Part shown: one piece after another, positions 18,242 to 30,600 of the stretch
Position numbering within the stretch: position 1 is the first letter of the stretch
Layout: the number at the start of each line of letters is the position of its first letter
The notes under the pieces: model-generated
The model's input: the letters and a program-made list of their open reading frames with translations, nothing else
What the model was told of the DNA's origin: nothing
Database searches by the model: none
Position numbers and translations under genes: made by a program
Source of the DNA: Holophagales bacterium
GTDB taxonomy: Bacteria; Acidobacteriota; Thermoanaerobaculia; UBA5066
DNA length: 64,000 bases
Direction: 5' to 3'
Assembly (NCBI GenBank): GCA_016714815.1
Contig: JADKBZ010000010.1
Span: forward strand, 151,510-215,509

Positions 18242-19096
18242 TCACCCGCCCGGGAGAAACAGCACCGTCCGCGAGGCGAGGGAGGCGGGGAGCCGCCGGG
18301 CGATCGTCCGGCGCAGCTCGGCGGGCGTCCCGCGGAGCGTCAGGTGCGTCAGGACGAGCGCTTCGTTGGCGAAGAGCTCCGCCCGCTCGGCCACGTCGTC
18401 GACGTGCATGTGCCCGTAGTCGCGGGCGCGGGAGAGGTCCCCCTCCTCGACGAACGAGCACTCGAGCAGGAAGACCTTCGCCTCGAACGCCTCGCGCGGG
18501 GCGGTCTCGAAGATCCCCGCGCCGGTGTCGCCCGAGAAGGCGAAAAGGGGCCGCGGGCTCCGCTTCGTCACCTCCTCGCCCCCCAGGATCGCGGCGCGAA
18601 TCTCCCCCTCCGGCCGGCCCTGCCACGCGGGGACGAGGCGGTGCCGCACCTCCGACGCGACGAACCCGACCGTCGGCACCCGGTGGTCGGCGCGGAAGGC
18701 CGAGACGGAGAGGTCCTTGCGGAGGTCGACCGCGTCTCCCGGGCCGAGCGGCTCGACCGTGACGTCGTAGACCACCCCCTCGAGCCCGCCGTGGAGGGCG
18801 AGGATCTGCCGCCACACCGGGACGGTCGCCGGGTCGGTGAAGACCCGCGCCTTCGGCTGGCGCAGGAGGCGCCGCTGCGAGGCCCAGTAGGCCAGGCCCC
18901 CCGCGTGGTCGAGATGGGCGTGGGAGAGGAAGAGGTTCGGGACGGGGACGACCTCCGCCGGGCTCCGGCCGACGTCGAAGGCGAGGTCGAGCGACGGGAC
19001 GTGGAACCACGTCTCGCGCCCCGCGATGGAGACGCCCCGGAACGGGATTCCCGCCAGCGTCAGGGAAAGGGGCGCCCAGCGTTCGCGCTCGCTCAC
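18242..19096 (-). CDS. MBL-fold metallohydrolase, RNase Z-like
   Basis: A 284-residue metallo-beta-lactamase-fold protein with the zinc motif [10 protein letters not shown] near residue 57, a later histidine in ADHRVP, an aspartate in FSGDTGAG and the terminal histidine in GHMHVDD or THLTLRG. The spacing resembles RNase Z-type tRNA 3' processing enzymes. Sequence alone does not separate a true RNase Z from other hydrolases of the family. Confidence 0.78.
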   Translation of the reverse strand: MSERERWAPLSLTLAGIPFRGVSIAGRETWFHVPSLDLAFDVGRSPAEVVPVPNLFLSHAHLDHAGGLAYWASQRRLLRQPKARVFTDPATVPVWRQILALHGGLEGVVYDVTVEPLGPGDAVDLRKDLSVSAFRADHRVPTVGFVASEVRHRLVPAWQGRPEGEIRAAILGGEEVTKRSPRPLFAFSGDTGAGIFETAPREAFEAKVFLLECSFVEEGDLSRARDYGHMHVDDVAERAELFANEALVLTHLTLRGTPAELRRTIARRLPASLASRTVLFLPGG

Positions 19097-19184
19097 CGCG
19101 TCAGGATACCGCCCGCGACGGCCGTACCGGTCGGCCTATACTGCCCTCAGAAGTCCGAGCCGAACTCACCGACCGGGGGCAACG

Positions 19185-21293
19185 ATGGTCCTCTTCAATC
19201 ACTCGACCCGCGAGCTGACCGCGAAGATCGTCTACTACGGCCCCGGCCTGTGCGGGAAGACGACGAACCTCCGCCTCCTCCACGAGAAGCTCGACCAGGC
19301 GACGCTGGGCCGCCTCCTCTCGCTTTCGACGGCGCAGGACCGGACGATCTACTTCGACCTCCTCCCGGTCGAGCTCGGCAACGTCAAGGGCTACACGGTG
19401 AGGTTCCAGCTCTGCACGGTGCCGGGGCAGGTCTTCTACAACGAGACGCGCAAGCTCGTCCTCAAAGGGGCTGACGGCATCGTCTTCGTCGTCGACTCGC
19501 AGTGGTCGATGCTCTCGCACAACCTCGAGTCGTTCCAGAACCTGCGCGAGAACATGGCCGCGCTGGGGCAGAGCCTCGACGAAACCGCGGTCGTCATCCA
19601 GTACAACAAGCGCGACCTCCCGGGCGTCCTCTCCATCCAGGCGCTGCAGGAGTCGCTCGGGTTCCAGGAGTTCCCGTTCGTCGAGTCGATCGCGGCCGAC
19701 GCCAAGGGGGTCGTCGAGACCTTCAAGCTCGTCTCGAAGATGACCTTCATCCACATCCTGAAACGGCTCCAGCGCTCTCCCGACGGCGAACGGCTCGGCC
19801 CCGACTGGGTGGCGCCCACCCCCCAGAACTCGCAGTCGACGATGCGGATACCGCCCGTCAGCGCCCAGTTGCTCGCCCTGACGAGCACCTTCGGCGCGCC
19901 ACCGGCCCCTCCCACGGAGTCGCCCTTCGAGACGACCGGCTCCTGGCCCGGCCTCGCGAAGGGGGAGGTCTTCGGCGAAGCGACGATTCCACCCTTTGCG
20001 GTCCCGCCGCCGGTGGAGCCGGTGGCGCCGGCAGCGCCGGTGGTCGAGCCAATCGCCGAGGCGGTCGTCGAACCGGCCGCCGAGCCGATCGCCGAGCCGG
20101 TCGTCGAGCCAATCGCCGAGGCGAGTATCGAACCGGTCGTCGAACCGGTCGTCGAAACGCCCGTCGAGGCGGTCATCGAACCGGTCGTCGAGCCGATTTT
20201 CGAAACGCCCGTCGAGTCCCCGGTCGAGCCTCCGGTGGAACCCCCGTTCGAGCCGGAAGCGCCCGTGCCGCCGGACGAGGACGACACGTTCACCGAACCG
20301 CCGCCGGCTCCCCTGGTGGAACCCGAGCCCGAGCCGCTTCCGGAGCTGGCCTTCGAACCGGTCGCCGAGCCCGAACCCGAGCCTGCACCGGAGCCCAAAC
20401 CGGAACCCGAACCAGAGCCCGCACCAGAGCCCAAACCGGAGCCGGAACCCGAGCCGGTACCGGAGCCCGAACCGGTACCGGAACCCGAGCCCGAACCCGC
20501 TCCGGCGGCGGAGTCCGGGGGAATCGGCTCCCAGCGGGAAGCCGGCCTCGAGCGTGCCACCTTCCTGCACGACGTCGGCCTCGGTGCCGGGCCGGTGGCG
20601 GCCCCCGGGCTCGAGCCGCCGCCCCCACCGCCACCCGCCCCCGAGCCTCCGCCTCCGCCGCCCGCCGCGGCCGTCTGGGCCGAGGCCTTCGCGGGGCTCG
20701 CTTCCCGTCTCGACGAGATGGCCCGCCTCCGCGCCGAAGAGTCCGCCCGGTTCGAAGCCCTTGCCCGGGAGACCCGGGAGGCCGTCGAAGCGGTTCCGGT
20801 GACGATGAAGGAGGCGCTCGGCGCGCTCGCCCCGGCGGCCGCCGTCGCGGCCCTGCGCGAGGCGCTGGAGGAGCACACCGCCGAGGTGAGGCCGAAGCTC
20901 CTCGGTCTCGTCGACGAGGCCGCCCGCCAGCGGGAGTCCCTGCACGAGCGCGAGAAGGAGCGGGACGACGCCGACCGCGACGCGGCCCGCAGGCAGCGGG
21001 AGGAGATTCGGGGGGACGTGGAACGGGCCACCGTCGCCGTGCGCGAGGTCGTGGAGGCGCTCGAAGGGCGGATCGTCGAGCTGCGCACGTCGCTCGAGCC
21101 GCGGCTCGCCTCGCTCGAGGCCGCCCTCGCGAGGCTCGAGTCCTCGGACCGGCTGGAAGAGCTTCAGCGGGAGACGTTCGAGGTGAAGCGACTCGTGGAG
21201 ATGAAGCTCGACGAGGCCGGCGGGCAGAGCAGGCGCCTCGGCACCTTCCTGCGGCGCGCTCTCGAAGAGCTCGACCCCCCGAACAAGGGCTGA
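19185..21293 (+). CDS. MglA-type small GTPase with long Pro/Glu repeat and coiled-coil tail
   Basis: A 702-residue protein. Residues 1-200 are an MglA-like GTPase: Walker [10 protein letters not shown], switch region TVPGQV and NKRD for guanine recognition. Residues about 270-445 are a low-complexity Val/Pro/Glu repeat; the last 180 residues are a charged predicted coiled coil. MglA proteins set polarity of motility and envelope machines in myxobacteria and relatives. The long tail is far beyond the usual 190-200 residues and probably anchors or bundles partners. The start is the ATG at 19185 because the GTPase fold begins there ([19 protein letters not shown]). Confidence 0.85.
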   Translation: MVLFNHSTRELTAKIVYYGPGLCGKTTNLRLLHEKLDQATLGRLLSLSTAQDRTIYFDLLPVELGNVKGYTVRFQLCTVPGQVFYNETRKLVLKGADGIVFVVDSQWSMLSHNLESFQNLRENMAALGQSLDETAVVIQYNKRDLPGVLSIQALQESLGFQEFPFVESIAADAKGVVETFKLVSKMTFIHILKRLQRSPDGERLGPDWVAPTPQNSQSTMRIPPVSAQLLALTSTFGAPPAPPTESPFETTGSWPGLAKGEVFGEATIPPFAVPPPVEPVAPAAPVVEPIAEAVVEPAAEPIAEPVVEPIAEASIEPVVEPVVETPVEAVIEPVVEPIFETPVESPVEPPVEPPFEPEAPVPPDEDDTFTEPPPAPLVEPEPEPLPELAFEPVAEPEPEPAPEPKPEPEPEPAPEPKPEPEPEPVPEPEPVPEPEPEPAPAAESGGIGSQREAGLERATFLHDVGLGAGPVAAPGLEPPPPPPPAPEPPPPPPAAAVWAEAFAGLASRLDEMARLRAEESARFEALARETREAVEAVPVTMKEALGALAPAAAVAALREALEEHTAEVRPKLLGLVDEAARQRESLHEREKERDDADRDAARRQREEIRGDVERATVAVREVVEALEGRIVELRTSLEPRLASLEAALARLESSDRLEELQRETFEVKRLVEMKLDEAGGQSRRLGTFLRRALEELDPPNKG
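20026..20510 (+). repeat. Degenerate tandem codon repeat in the GTPase gene
   Basis: Units of 9-24 bp encode variations of VVEPIAE and then PEPEPEP. The repeats are in frame and likely vary in number between strains. Confidence 0.75.
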
Positions 21294-21305
21294 CGCCCCG
21301 GCGCT

Positions 21306-21680
21306 TCAGCCCTGCAGGTTGGCCTGGAACTGCGCCGAGGTCGGGCCGCGACGGCCGAGCCACGCGGCGAGACGTTCCTCGTCCCCCGGCTTCTCCCAGA
21401 GGAACTCGGCGCCCGCCTGGTAGCCGAGGACCATCCCTCCGCCCGGCTTCGGGACGGACGTGGCGATGCAACGGGTGATCCGGATCGAGACGGAGAGGTC
21501 GAAGCCCCCCAGGTCGGCGTGGAACGCGTAGGTCGACCCGGGACGGACCGCGCCCGAGAGCCGGAACCGGGCCCCGTCCCTCGAGAGGTCCTCCACGTGG
21601 ACCTGGATCGTCGACCGGATGACGCCGCCGGCTCCTTCCGGAGCCCGGACCCTGGGAGAACGTCGTCTTTCCGAAACCAC
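21306..21680 (-). CDS. PilZ-domain protein
   Basis: A 124-residue protein with the c-di-GMP-binding signature RRRSPR near the N-terminus and DLSRDGARF about 30 residues later. The rest is the usual PilZ beta-barrel. I chose the GTG at 21680 because GGAGG lies 5 bp upstream and the RxxxR motif follows at once; a longer TTG-started form is possible. It follows era on the same strand and ends 12 bp from the convergent GTPase gene. Confidence 0.75.
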   Translation of the reverse strand: MVSERRRSPRVRAPEGAGGVIRSTIQVHVEDLSRDGARFRLSGAVRPGSTYAFHADLGGFDLSVSIRITRCIATSVPKPGGGMVLGYQAGAEFLWEKPGDEERLAAWLGRRGPTSAQFQANLQG

Positions 21681-21745
21681 GGCTTCCTCCGTTTCGGGAA
21701 CGATCGGACGAACCCTATCGCCCGTCAAGCCATTACGTACGAGCG

Positions 21746-22630
21746 TCAGCTCGACAAGGTTCCGAGAAAACGGGGGTCCTCCCGCCAGCCGGGCCGCGCG
21801 ACGACGTGCAGGTCGAGGAAGAAGCGCTTGCCGAACGTCTTCTCGATCTCGATCCGGGCCGCCGTCCCCGCGTCGCGGATGAGCTGGCCGCCGAGCCCGA
21901 TGACGATCCGCTTGTGGTTCTCCTTGTCGACGACGAGCGTCGCCGTCACGAGCGTCAGGTTCTTCACCTCGTCGACCTTCCACTCCTCCACGACGACGCC
22001 GAGGCCGTAGGGGATCTCCTCGCGGGTCCTCTCGAGGAACTTCTCGCGGATGAGCTCGGCGACGCGCGTCTTCTCGTCGGACATCGTCACGGTGTCGGCC
22101 GGGTAGAGATCCTCCTGCTCGGGGAGGTACTTCAGGATCAGCTCCGGCAGCCCGGCGAGGCCGTCGCCCGAGAGGGCCGAGACCGGGACGATCTCCTGGA
22201 AGAGGCCGGTCGCCTGCAGCGCCGCCATCCTGGGGAGAAGCTTGGGCTTGGCGACGAGGTCGACCTTGTTCAGGATGCAGATCCGCGGCGAGCTGGCCTT
22301 GCCCACCAGCTCGAGGGCGTGGCGGTCGCCCGCCCCTTCCCGGTCGGCGGCGTCGATGACGAGGACGACGAGGTCGACGTCGAGGATCGCCTCCATCGCC
22401 TCGTCGAGCATCCCCCGGTTGAGCCGGTGGAGCGGCCGGTGGAGTCCCGGCGTGTCGACGAAGACGATCTGGCCGTCGGGCCGGTTGAGCATCCCCAGCA
22501 CGCGGCGCCGCGTCGTCTGCGGCTTGTCGGAGACGATGGCGACCTTCGTCCCGACGAGGGCGTTGACGAGGGTCGACTTCCCCGCGTTCGGCCTCCCGGC
22601 GACCGCGACGGTCCCGGCGCGGCGGCTCAC
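21746..22630 (-). CDS. era: GTPase Era
   Basis: A 294-residue protein with G1 GRPNAGKST, effector TTRRR, G3 DTPG, G4 NKVD and a C-terminal KH domain (ending around GGQLIRDAG and RFFLDLHV). Era binds the 3' end of 16S rRNA during 30S assembly. The GTG start overlaps the stop of the upstream CorC-family gene as GTGA. It lies last in a phoH-ybeY-corC-era order found widely in bacteria. Confidence 0.96.
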   Translation of the reverse strand: MSRRAGTVAVAGRPNAGKSTLVNALVGTKVAIVSDKPQTTRRRVLGMLNRPDGQIVFVDTPGLHRPLHRLNRGMLDEAMEAILDVDLVVLVIDAADREGAGDRHALELVGKASSPRICILNKVDLVAKPKLLPRMAALQATGLFQEIVPVSALSGDGLAGLPELILKYLPEQEDLYPADTVTMSDEKTRVAELIREKFLERTREEIPYGLGVVVEEWKVDEVKNLTLVTATLVVDKENHKRIVIGLGGQLIRDAGTAARIEIEKTFGKRFFLDLHVVARPGWREDPRFLGTLSS

Positions 22631-23899
22631 GCGACCCCCACGGGACGCATCACCTTCACCCGGTGGACGCGCTTGCGGTCGGCGTCCTCCACGACGAACC
22701 GGAGCCCGCCGTCCTCGACCTCCTCACCGGGCCGCGGGATGTGCCCGAGGCGCGCCGAGAGGAGACCGGCGACCGTGTCGTAGTCGCCCGGTTCGAGGTC
22801 GGCGTCGAAGAGCTGGGCGATCTCCGACACGCGAACCCGGCCGGCCACGGTGAACGCCCCTTCGGCCAGCGGGATGACGGGGTCGATGGAGTCTTCGTGC
22901 TCGTCGGCGATCTCTCCCACAAGTTCCTCCAGAAGGTCTTCCAGCGTGACGACGCCCGCGACCGCCCCCCACTCGTCGACGACGATCGCCAGGTGCTGGC
23001 GGCGGCGGCGAAAGTCGGAGAGGAGCGTCGTGATCGTCTGGGTTTCGGGGGCGAACAGGACCGGCCGGGCCAGCGCGCGCGTTCGGGGGCGGAACGGGAG
23101 TCCGGAGAGCCGCGAAGACGTCCTTCACGTGAACGACGCCGATCGGCTTCTCCACGCCCCCCTCGACGAGCGGAATCCGGGTGTACTTCGTCTTCTCGAA
23201 GAGGTCGGCGATCTTCTCGAACGGCAGGTCCGCCTCGGCGACGACCATGTCGGGGCGGGAGGTCATCACCTCGCGCACCGTCCGGTCGCCGAAGTCGACG
23301 GCCCGCGAGACGAGCTCCTCCTCGTGCTTCTCGAGAATCCCTTCCTCGCGCGCCATGTCGAGGAGAGCCCTCACGTCGGCGTCCTTCTCCGCCTCCTTCT
23401 CGGCCGCCGAGACCGGCTCGTCGTCCCCGTCGTCCTCGACGGGCGTCACGAGGCGCGAGAGGAGCGGGTAGAGCGGCGTGGCGAAGAGGAGGACGACGGG
23501 AATGAGCCACGAAAAGTCGACGAGGAGGTCTTCGGCGCCGCGGCGCGCCACGGTGCGGATGACGACGGTTTCGATGACGATCCAGCCGAGGAGGATCGAC
23601 ACGGCCGAGATGAGGTACGGCTCGGGCACCACGAGCCCGGCGAGCCCCGTGCCGAGCGAGAGGAGCCCGGCGAGGACACAGCCCTGCGCGGTGAGCCTCA
23701 CGGCGACGCGCGAAATGAGGACGTTGTCGGGCGCGAGGAGCCTGCCGAACTTCCCCTCCTGCCCTTCGAGAAGCGACTTCCTCCGGATGGAGGAGAGGCT
23801 CTCGAGAGCCTGCGCGAAGGCGGAGAGAAGCGCGTAGAGAAGGACGAACGCGAAGGAGAAGAAGAAGGCGAGGCCCGTCCCGGCAGCGAAGCTCGTCAT
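22627..23899 (-). CDS. CorC/HlyC-family CBS membrane protein, frameshifted
   Basis: An N-terminal membrane region with about four helices (DUF21-like), a CBS pair (REVMTSRPDMVVAE onward) and a CorC_HlyC domain (VEDGGLRFVVED). The frame breaks near 23095-23115: VHVKDVFAALR must pass to the frame reading LPFRPRTRALARPVLFAPET, which continues to 22627. The whole would be about 424 residues, normal for the family (magnesium/cobalt transport-associated). A one-base indel, most likely an error, explains it. Both gene ends overlap neighbours by 4 bp. Confidence 0.85.
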
Positions 23900-24408
23900 G
23901 CCTCGTCCCCGGGAACGCCGTCGGGGCCCGGCCCGAAGACCTTCCTCACGAGCCGCGACTGGAGGCGGAACATCTCCCCCTCGTCCGTCTCGTGGTCGTG
24001 GCCGAGGAGGTGGAGGACCCCGTGCGCCAGGAGGAGCTTCACCTCGCGGTCGAGCGAGTGCCCGCGCCGGGCGGCCTGCCGCGCGGCGTACGGCACGTCG
24101 ACGGCGACGTCGCCGAGGAACGCCGGGTCCCCCGCCGGGAACGAGAGGACGTCGGTAGGGCGGTCGATCTTCCGGAACTCCCGGTTCAGGCGCCGCATCC
24201 GCGCGTCGCCGCAGAGGAGGACGGAGACCGTGGCCCGGCCGCGCGGGGCGGCCGCGGCGAGGATCGCCTCGGTCCACGCCGCCACCCGGCGCTCCGAGGG
24301 GCCCGTCCTTACCGCCGAGGTGACCTCGGCTCGGGGCGCTACGCGCGGGGCTCTGGGCGCGGGGCTCGAGACGCGGGACGCGCGCCGTTCTGGAGGGTCG
24401 TGGGCCAC
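23896..24408 (-). CDS. ybeY: Endoribonuclease YbeY
   Basis: A 170-residue protein with the zinc-binding signature HGVLHLLGHDH and the preceding TDVLSFPAG and GDVAVDV motifs. YbeY acts in 16S rRNA 3' maturation and ribosome quality control. The first about 30 residues are a poorly conserved Arg/Ala/Pro-rich extension, so the true start may be internal. The gene overlaps corC by 4 bp and follows phoH. Confidence 0.93.
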   Translation of the reverse strand: MAHDPPERRASRVSSPAPRAPRVAPRAEVTSAVRTGPSERRVAAWTEAILAAAAPRGRATVSVLLCGDARMRRLNREFRKIDRPTDVLSFPAGDPAFLGDVAVDVPYAARQAARRGHSLDREVKLLLAHGVLHLLGHDHETDEGEMFRLQSRLVRKVFGPGPDGVPGDEA

Positions 24409-24415
24409 GGCCGGC

Positions 24416-25423
<1,008 letters not shown>

Positions 25424-25502
25424 AGCGCAGTCTCCTCGCCGAAAGCATAGCGGCGGGCCGGAGGGCGGGTCAAATTGCCGGGAAGCCCCATAAGATCCGC
25501 CG

Positions 25503-27020
25503 GTGTTTCGCCTCTACACCGTCGTCTTCCTCTCGGGAGCCGCGCTCATGGGCCTCGAGATCGCCGGGAGCCGGATCATGGCCCCCGTCTTCGGCACCTC
25601 GATCTTCGTCTGGGGCGCCCTGATCACGACGTTCCTCGTCTCGCTCTCGACCGGCTACGCCCTCGGCGGAAAGCTCGCGGACCGCCGGCCCAGCCACGCC
25701 CTCCTCGGCAGCATCCTCGTCGCGGCCGGCTTCGCCCTCTGGCTCCTCCTCGCCCGCCCGGCGCCCCTCCTCGCCCTCTGCGCCGCCGCGCCCTTCCCGG
25801 AGCGCTTCCAGGCGCTCCTGGCGGCGCTCCTCCTCTTCGCACTCCCGAGCGTCCTCATGGGGACCATCTCCCCCTTCGCCACCCGCCTGGCGGCCCGCGA
25901 CGTCGGGTCGATAGGGCGGACCGCCGGCTCCCTCGCCGCCATCTCCACCGCCGGCTCCATCGTCGGCACCTTCGCGATGGCCTTCCTCCTCATCCCCGCC
26001 TTCCCCATCGAGCCGATCCTCTTCGGCCTCGGCGCCGTTCTCGTGCTCGCCGGTGCCTTCGCCGCGCGCGAGCGGCTCGGGCTCCGCCTCGCCGTCGCCG
26101 CGGGAGGGCTCCTGGCGGCCTCCGGCGTCTTCGTCTTCCGCCCCGAGACGGTCGCCTCGCCGCTCCCCGGCGGCACCGTCGTCTTCCGGAAGGAGACGGC
26201 CTACCACCGGCTCCTCGTCGTCGACGTCGGCCCCCGACGCGCCCTCTACTTCAACAATTTCGCGCAGGGAATGGTCGACCGGGCCTCGGGCCGGATCCCC
26301 GACTTCCTCTACCCCAACGGCCTCGCGGCAGCCCTCCTCTGGCGGAAGGAGCTCCCGAAGAACGTCTTCGTCATCGGCCTCGGGGCCGGGATGATTCCGC
26401 GCTACTTCTCGGAGAAGGCGCCCCAGATCGCGACGACCTCGGTCGAGATCGACCCCGAGGTCGTCCGGGTCGCCGAGAAGTACTTCGATTTCCGGCCCGA
26501 CGCCAACGACCGCGTCCTCGTCGGCGACGGCCGTTCCCTCCTCGTGCGCGAGAAGGGCCCGTGGGACGCCATCTTCCTCGACGCCTTCTTCTCCGACAGC
26601 GTCCCGTTCCACCTGACGACCCTCGAGTTCTTCGAGCTCTGCCGCGACCGCCTCGCCCCCGGCGGCATCTTCGCGGGAAACCTCGCCGGCCTCACGATGG
26701 GCCACGACCAGCGTCTCTTCTGGGCCGTCGTCCGCTCCGCCCAGCGGGTCTTCCCCAACGTCGCCATCCTCTCGCCCGAGCTCTCGAGCGGCGAGAAGAC
26801 GTTCTCGGGAAGCGCCATCCTCGTCGCCTCGATGTCGACCGACCGCCTCTCGAAGGAGCGCGTCTTCGCCGAGGGAGACCGCGTGGCGAAGGCCTTCGGC
26901 AACCCCGCCATCGCCGCCTGGGCGCGGACGTTCTACGACGGCGAGCTCCGGACCGAGGGGGTGCCGATGCTCACCGACTCGTACTCGCCGACGGAGGCGA
27001 TGCAGCACCTGGGGCGGTAG
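25503..27020 (+). CDS. Fused membrane / spermidine-synthase-like protein
   Basis: A 505-residue protein. Residues 1-215 form about seven membrane helices. Residues 225-500 are a spermidine-synthase-type Rossmann methyltransferase-fold domain with GLGAGMIPR near 294, VEIDPEVV near 317, GDGRSLL near 341 and LDAFFSDSVP near 360. Such fused proteins are common in bacteria. Whether this one makes a polyamine is unproven, because the aminopropyltransferase aspartate context differs (DAFF). Confidence 0.8.
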   Translation: MFRLYTVVFLSGAALMGLEIAGSRIMAPVFGTSIFVWGALITTFLVSLSTGYALGGKLADRRPSHALLGSILVAAGFALWLLLARPAPLLALCAAAPFPERFQALLAALLLFALPSVLMGTISPFATRLAARDVGSIGRTAGSLAAISTAGSIVGTFAMAFLLIPAFPIEPILFGLGAVLVLAGAFAARERLGLRLAVAAGGLLAASGVFVFRPETVASPLPGGTVVFRKETAYHRLLVVDVGPRRALYFNNFAQGMVDRASGRIPDFLYPNGLAAALLWRKELPKNVFVIGLGAGMIPRYFSEKAPQIATTSVEIDPEVVRVAEKYFDFRPDANDRVLVGDGRSLLVREKGPWDAIFLDAFFSDSVPFHLTTLEFFELCRDRLAPGGIFAGNLAGLTMGHDQRLFWAVVRSAQRVFPNVAILSPELSSGEKTFSGSAILVASMSTDRLSKERVFAEGDRVAKAFGNPAIAAWARTFYDGELRTEGVPMLTDSYSPTEAMQHLGR

Positions 27021-27026
27021 AAAGGG

Positions 27027-27164
27027 TCAACCCAGGTCGAGAGCCGCCATCAGCCCGGCGGACAGACGGCCGGCATCCGTCGGCGAAAGGGAGCCGATCT
27101 TCCGGGCCAGCTTCGACCGGTCCAGCGTCGTCACCTGGTGGCAGAGGGCAACATTCGCCTTCCC
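27027..27164 (-). pseudogene. C-terminal remnant of a MazF/PemK toxin
   Basis: About 45 codons in the same frame as, and directly after, the RHH antitoxin stop read ANVALCHQVTTLDRSKLARK, then IGSLSPTDAGRLSAGL, the characteristic C-terminus of MazF/PemK RNases. The N-terminal two-thirds of the toxin, including its start, are missing. A deletion has joined the antitoxin end to the toxin tail, so the pair is inactive as a killer. Confidence 0.75.
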
Positions 27165-27434
27165 TCACCTTCGTCCCGTGACCGCCTTCATCTCGGCTTC
27201 GGCCGCCGCCTCGAGCTCGGAATCCAGGTCTGCGCCCGTCCCACCCATCTCGAGGGCGTAGCCGGCGATCTCGTCCCGGAGCCGGTTCGACTTCTGGTCG
27301 TCGAGCCACCCCTCGACGGCCTCCCCGACGAGCGTCGTCGCAGGAATCCCCCTCGCCTCCGCCTCCTCGCGGAGGGCGTCGTAGGTCTCCGGGGGAAGCG
27401 GCACGTGGAAGTTCCTCCGGGCCACCGTTGGCAT
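27165..27434 (-). CDS. Ribbon-helix-helix antitoxin (MazE/CopG-like)
   Basis: An 89-residue protein. The N-terminal strand ARRNFHVPLPPETYDALREEAEARGIPATTLV fits a CopG/RHH DNA-binding fold; the rest is an acidic tail that would wrap a toxin. The start ATG at 27434 is the first Met before the fold. Its toxin partner survives only as the MazF tail immediately downstream. Confidence 0.75.
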   Translation of the reverse strand: MPTVARRNFHVPLPPETYDALREEAEARGIPATTLVGEAVEGWLDDQKSNRLRDEIAGYALEMGGTGADLDSELEAAAEAEMKAVTGRR

Positions 27435-27605
27435 GGCACAAATATGCCACGCCGCAATGGCAACGTTCTCCTGGTGCTGCCGGCTGGCGGGGAGGAGGAC
27501 ACGGCTCGGGGAGTACGACAGAACTGGGCTGCGGGATCCGGGTACCCGCCTGCGGGAAGTCCCCCGATTCCTGAATCCCTCGCTATCCTGGCACAGGGGG
27601 AGCAG

Positions 27606-30600
27606 ATGCCCGATTCGTTGCGAGACGGGGTCTACGAGGACCTGCTGACACGCCGCCTCCGGCGGGCCGTCGCGGCGCTCCACCTCCGGGGCGTCTCGGA
27701 ACGCCGGGTCACCGACGACGAGGCGCCGCAGCTCCTGGCCCGCGCCGTCGGCGCGGAAATCCAGCGAGTCCTGGAGGAGATCCGGGGCGAGGAGGCCGGC
27801 CCGGAGAGGATTGCTCTCTGCAACGACCTCCTGGAACGGCTCTTCTCGCGAACCTCTTCGGCTCTGGAGGAGGATGAACTCGAGCGGAGCCTCGAGTCCC
27901 CCGCCCAGCTTCTCGAGGCCGTCTACTCCACGCCTGCCGCCCCGCCCCGGCCCGCCACGCCCCTCGGGCGGACGAGCCTCCTCACCGGGGCCCGGCGGGA
28001 CCCCCGGTTCGGGGCCGAGCTCATCGCCGAGATCCCGACGGCCGATCGCGTCGACGCGATCGTCGCGTTCGTCACCTGGCGCGGGTGGCAGCAGCTGCGC
28101 GAGACGCTCGAGACCTTCGCCGCCGCCCACCGCTCCTTCCGGCTCCTGACGACGGTCTACATGGGCGCCTCCGACCCGGCGGCGCTGGAGGCGCTCGCAC
28201 GCCTCCCCGGCGTCGACGTGAAAATCTCCTACGACACGCGGCGCACGCGCCTCCACGCCAAGGCGTGGCTCTTCCACCGCGAGACGGGCCTCAGCACGGC
28301 CTACGTCGGCTCGGCCAACCTCTCTGCGGCAGCCCTCGGCGACGGCCTCGAGTGGACGGTCAAGCTCTCCGAGAAGAGCGATCCGGACACGATCGAGAAG
28401 TTCCGCGGGGAGTTCGAGACGCTCTGGGCGAACGTGGAGTTCGAACGGCTCCAGCCGAACGACGCCCCCGGACAGAAGAGGCTCCGGGAAGCCCTTGGAG
28501 CCGCCTCGGATCGCAGCGAGACCTTGAGGTTCTTCTTCGACCTCCGCCCGTACCCTTTCCAGGAGGAGATCCTCGAGGACCTCCGTCGCGAGCGCGATGA
28601 ATTCGGACGAAATCGCAATCTCGTCGTCGCTGCAACGGGGACCGGCAAGACCATCGTCGCCGCCTTCGACTACCGGCGCTTCGCCGAGGCCGCCGGCGGA
28701 CGGCCCCGCCTGCTCTTCGTGGCGCACCGGGACGAGATCCTGGAGCAGGCGCAGTTCGCCTTCCGAAACGTCCTGCGCGACGGGTCCTTCGGCGAGCGCC
28801 TCGGCGGAGGCAACGAACCGGCTTCCGTCGACCACCTCTTCGCCAGCGTCCAGTCGTTCAACTCGCGGGGGCTCCTCGCGCGCCACGGCCCCGACTACTG
28901 GGACTACGTCGTCGTCGACGAGATCCACCGCGGCGCGGCCGACAGCTATCAACCCATCCTGGACAACCTCCGACCCCGGGTCCTCCTCGGCCTGACGGCC
29001 ACACCGGAGCGGACCGACCAGCGGGACATCCTCCACTGGTTCGGGGGCCGCCCCGCCGCCGAGATCCGGCTCTGGGACGCCCTCGACAAGCGCCTCCTCG
29101 CGCCGTTCGACTACTTCGGCATCGCCGACGGGACCGACCTGACGACCGTCGGCTGGTCCCGCAAGGGATACGACGTCGACGGACTGACGAACCTCTACAC
29201 GAGCAACGACCTGCGAGTCCGGACGATCCTCAACGAGTTCGGCGAGAAGCACGGCAACCCGCGCACGGCCCGGGCCCTCGGCTTCTGCGTCAGCGTGGCC
29301 CACGCCGATTTCATGGCCCGCAAGTTCAACGAGGCTGGCATCCCGGCACTCTCCGTCCACGCCGGCGTCCCGGACGAGGTTCGTGTCTCCGCCCCGGCTC
29401 GCCTCGTGAGCCGCGACGTCAACGTCCTCTTCACCTGCGATCTCTACAACGAGGGGGTCGACATCCCCGACGTGGACACGCTTCTCCTCCTCCGTCCCAC
29501 GGAAAGCTCCCTCCTCTTCCAGCAGCAACTCGGCCGAGGCCTGCGTCTCGCGCCGGGCAAGTCGTCGGTCCTCGTCCTCGATTTCATCGGCCAGCATCGG
29601 CGGGAGTTCCGCTTCGAGGAGCGGCTCTGGGTCCTGACGGGCCTGACGCGCCGCCGCCTCGTCGAGGACGTCGAGCGAGGCTTCCCGCTCCTCCCACCCG
29701 GCTGCAGCCTCCGCCTCGACAGGAAGTCCCGGTCGCTCGTGCTCGAGAACCTCCGGAGCGCGCTCGCGACGAACGTCGCGGGCCTCAGGGCCGACCTCCT
29801 CCGCTGCCCCGGCGGCGCGGAGACAACCCTTCATCAGTTCCTCGACGAGTCCCGCCGCCCCGTGGACGACGTCTACGCAAAGGCGGTCGGCGGCTGGACG
29901 GCCCTGCGCCGGCGGGCGGGCTTCCTCGCTGAGCCGCCCCCGCCCGGCGAGACTCTCCTCAACGCCCGGATGGAGCGCCTCCTTCACGTCTCCGACCGCC
30001 TCCGGCAGGAGAACTGGCAGCACCTCTGGAAAACCGCATCCGCCGACGGCGGCCCATCCTCCCCGGACGACGACCGACTCCTCGCCATGCTCGCGGGTCT
30101 CCTCTGGGACTACGACTCGCGCCCGCGTTTGCGCTCGGCCGTCCTCGGGGCGCTGGCCGCGAATGCCGAACTCGCAAGCGAATTCGAGCAGCTCGCCGAG
30201 ATCGTCACCGCCACCCGTCCCCACGGCACGTCGATCCGGCCCGAGGCCTCCTGGCCGCTCCTCCTCCACCACTCCTACACGAGCGACGAGATCCTCGCTG
30301 GCACCGGCGACTCGACCCTCGATGCACCCCGCAAGCTGGCTGGCACGGGCGTGCGTTTCCTCCGCGACCAGAACGCAGACCTCTTCTTCGTGACGATCAA
30401 CAAGTCCGAGAAGCTCTTCTCGTCGTCGACCCGCTACGCCGACTACGCCGTCAGTCCCACGGAGTTCCACTGGCAGTCGCAGAGCACCACACCCGAGGAC
30501 TCCCCCACCGGCAGGCGCTACCGCGAAGGCCACACGGACGGCCACCGGGTCTTTCTCTTCGTCCGCGAGAACCGCGACACCGACCTCGGGACGACCGCCC

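Noticed and set aside
20026..20510. CRISPR-like direct repeats
   Set aside because: The repeats are in-frame codon repeats of a coding region, with variable unit length and no spacers.
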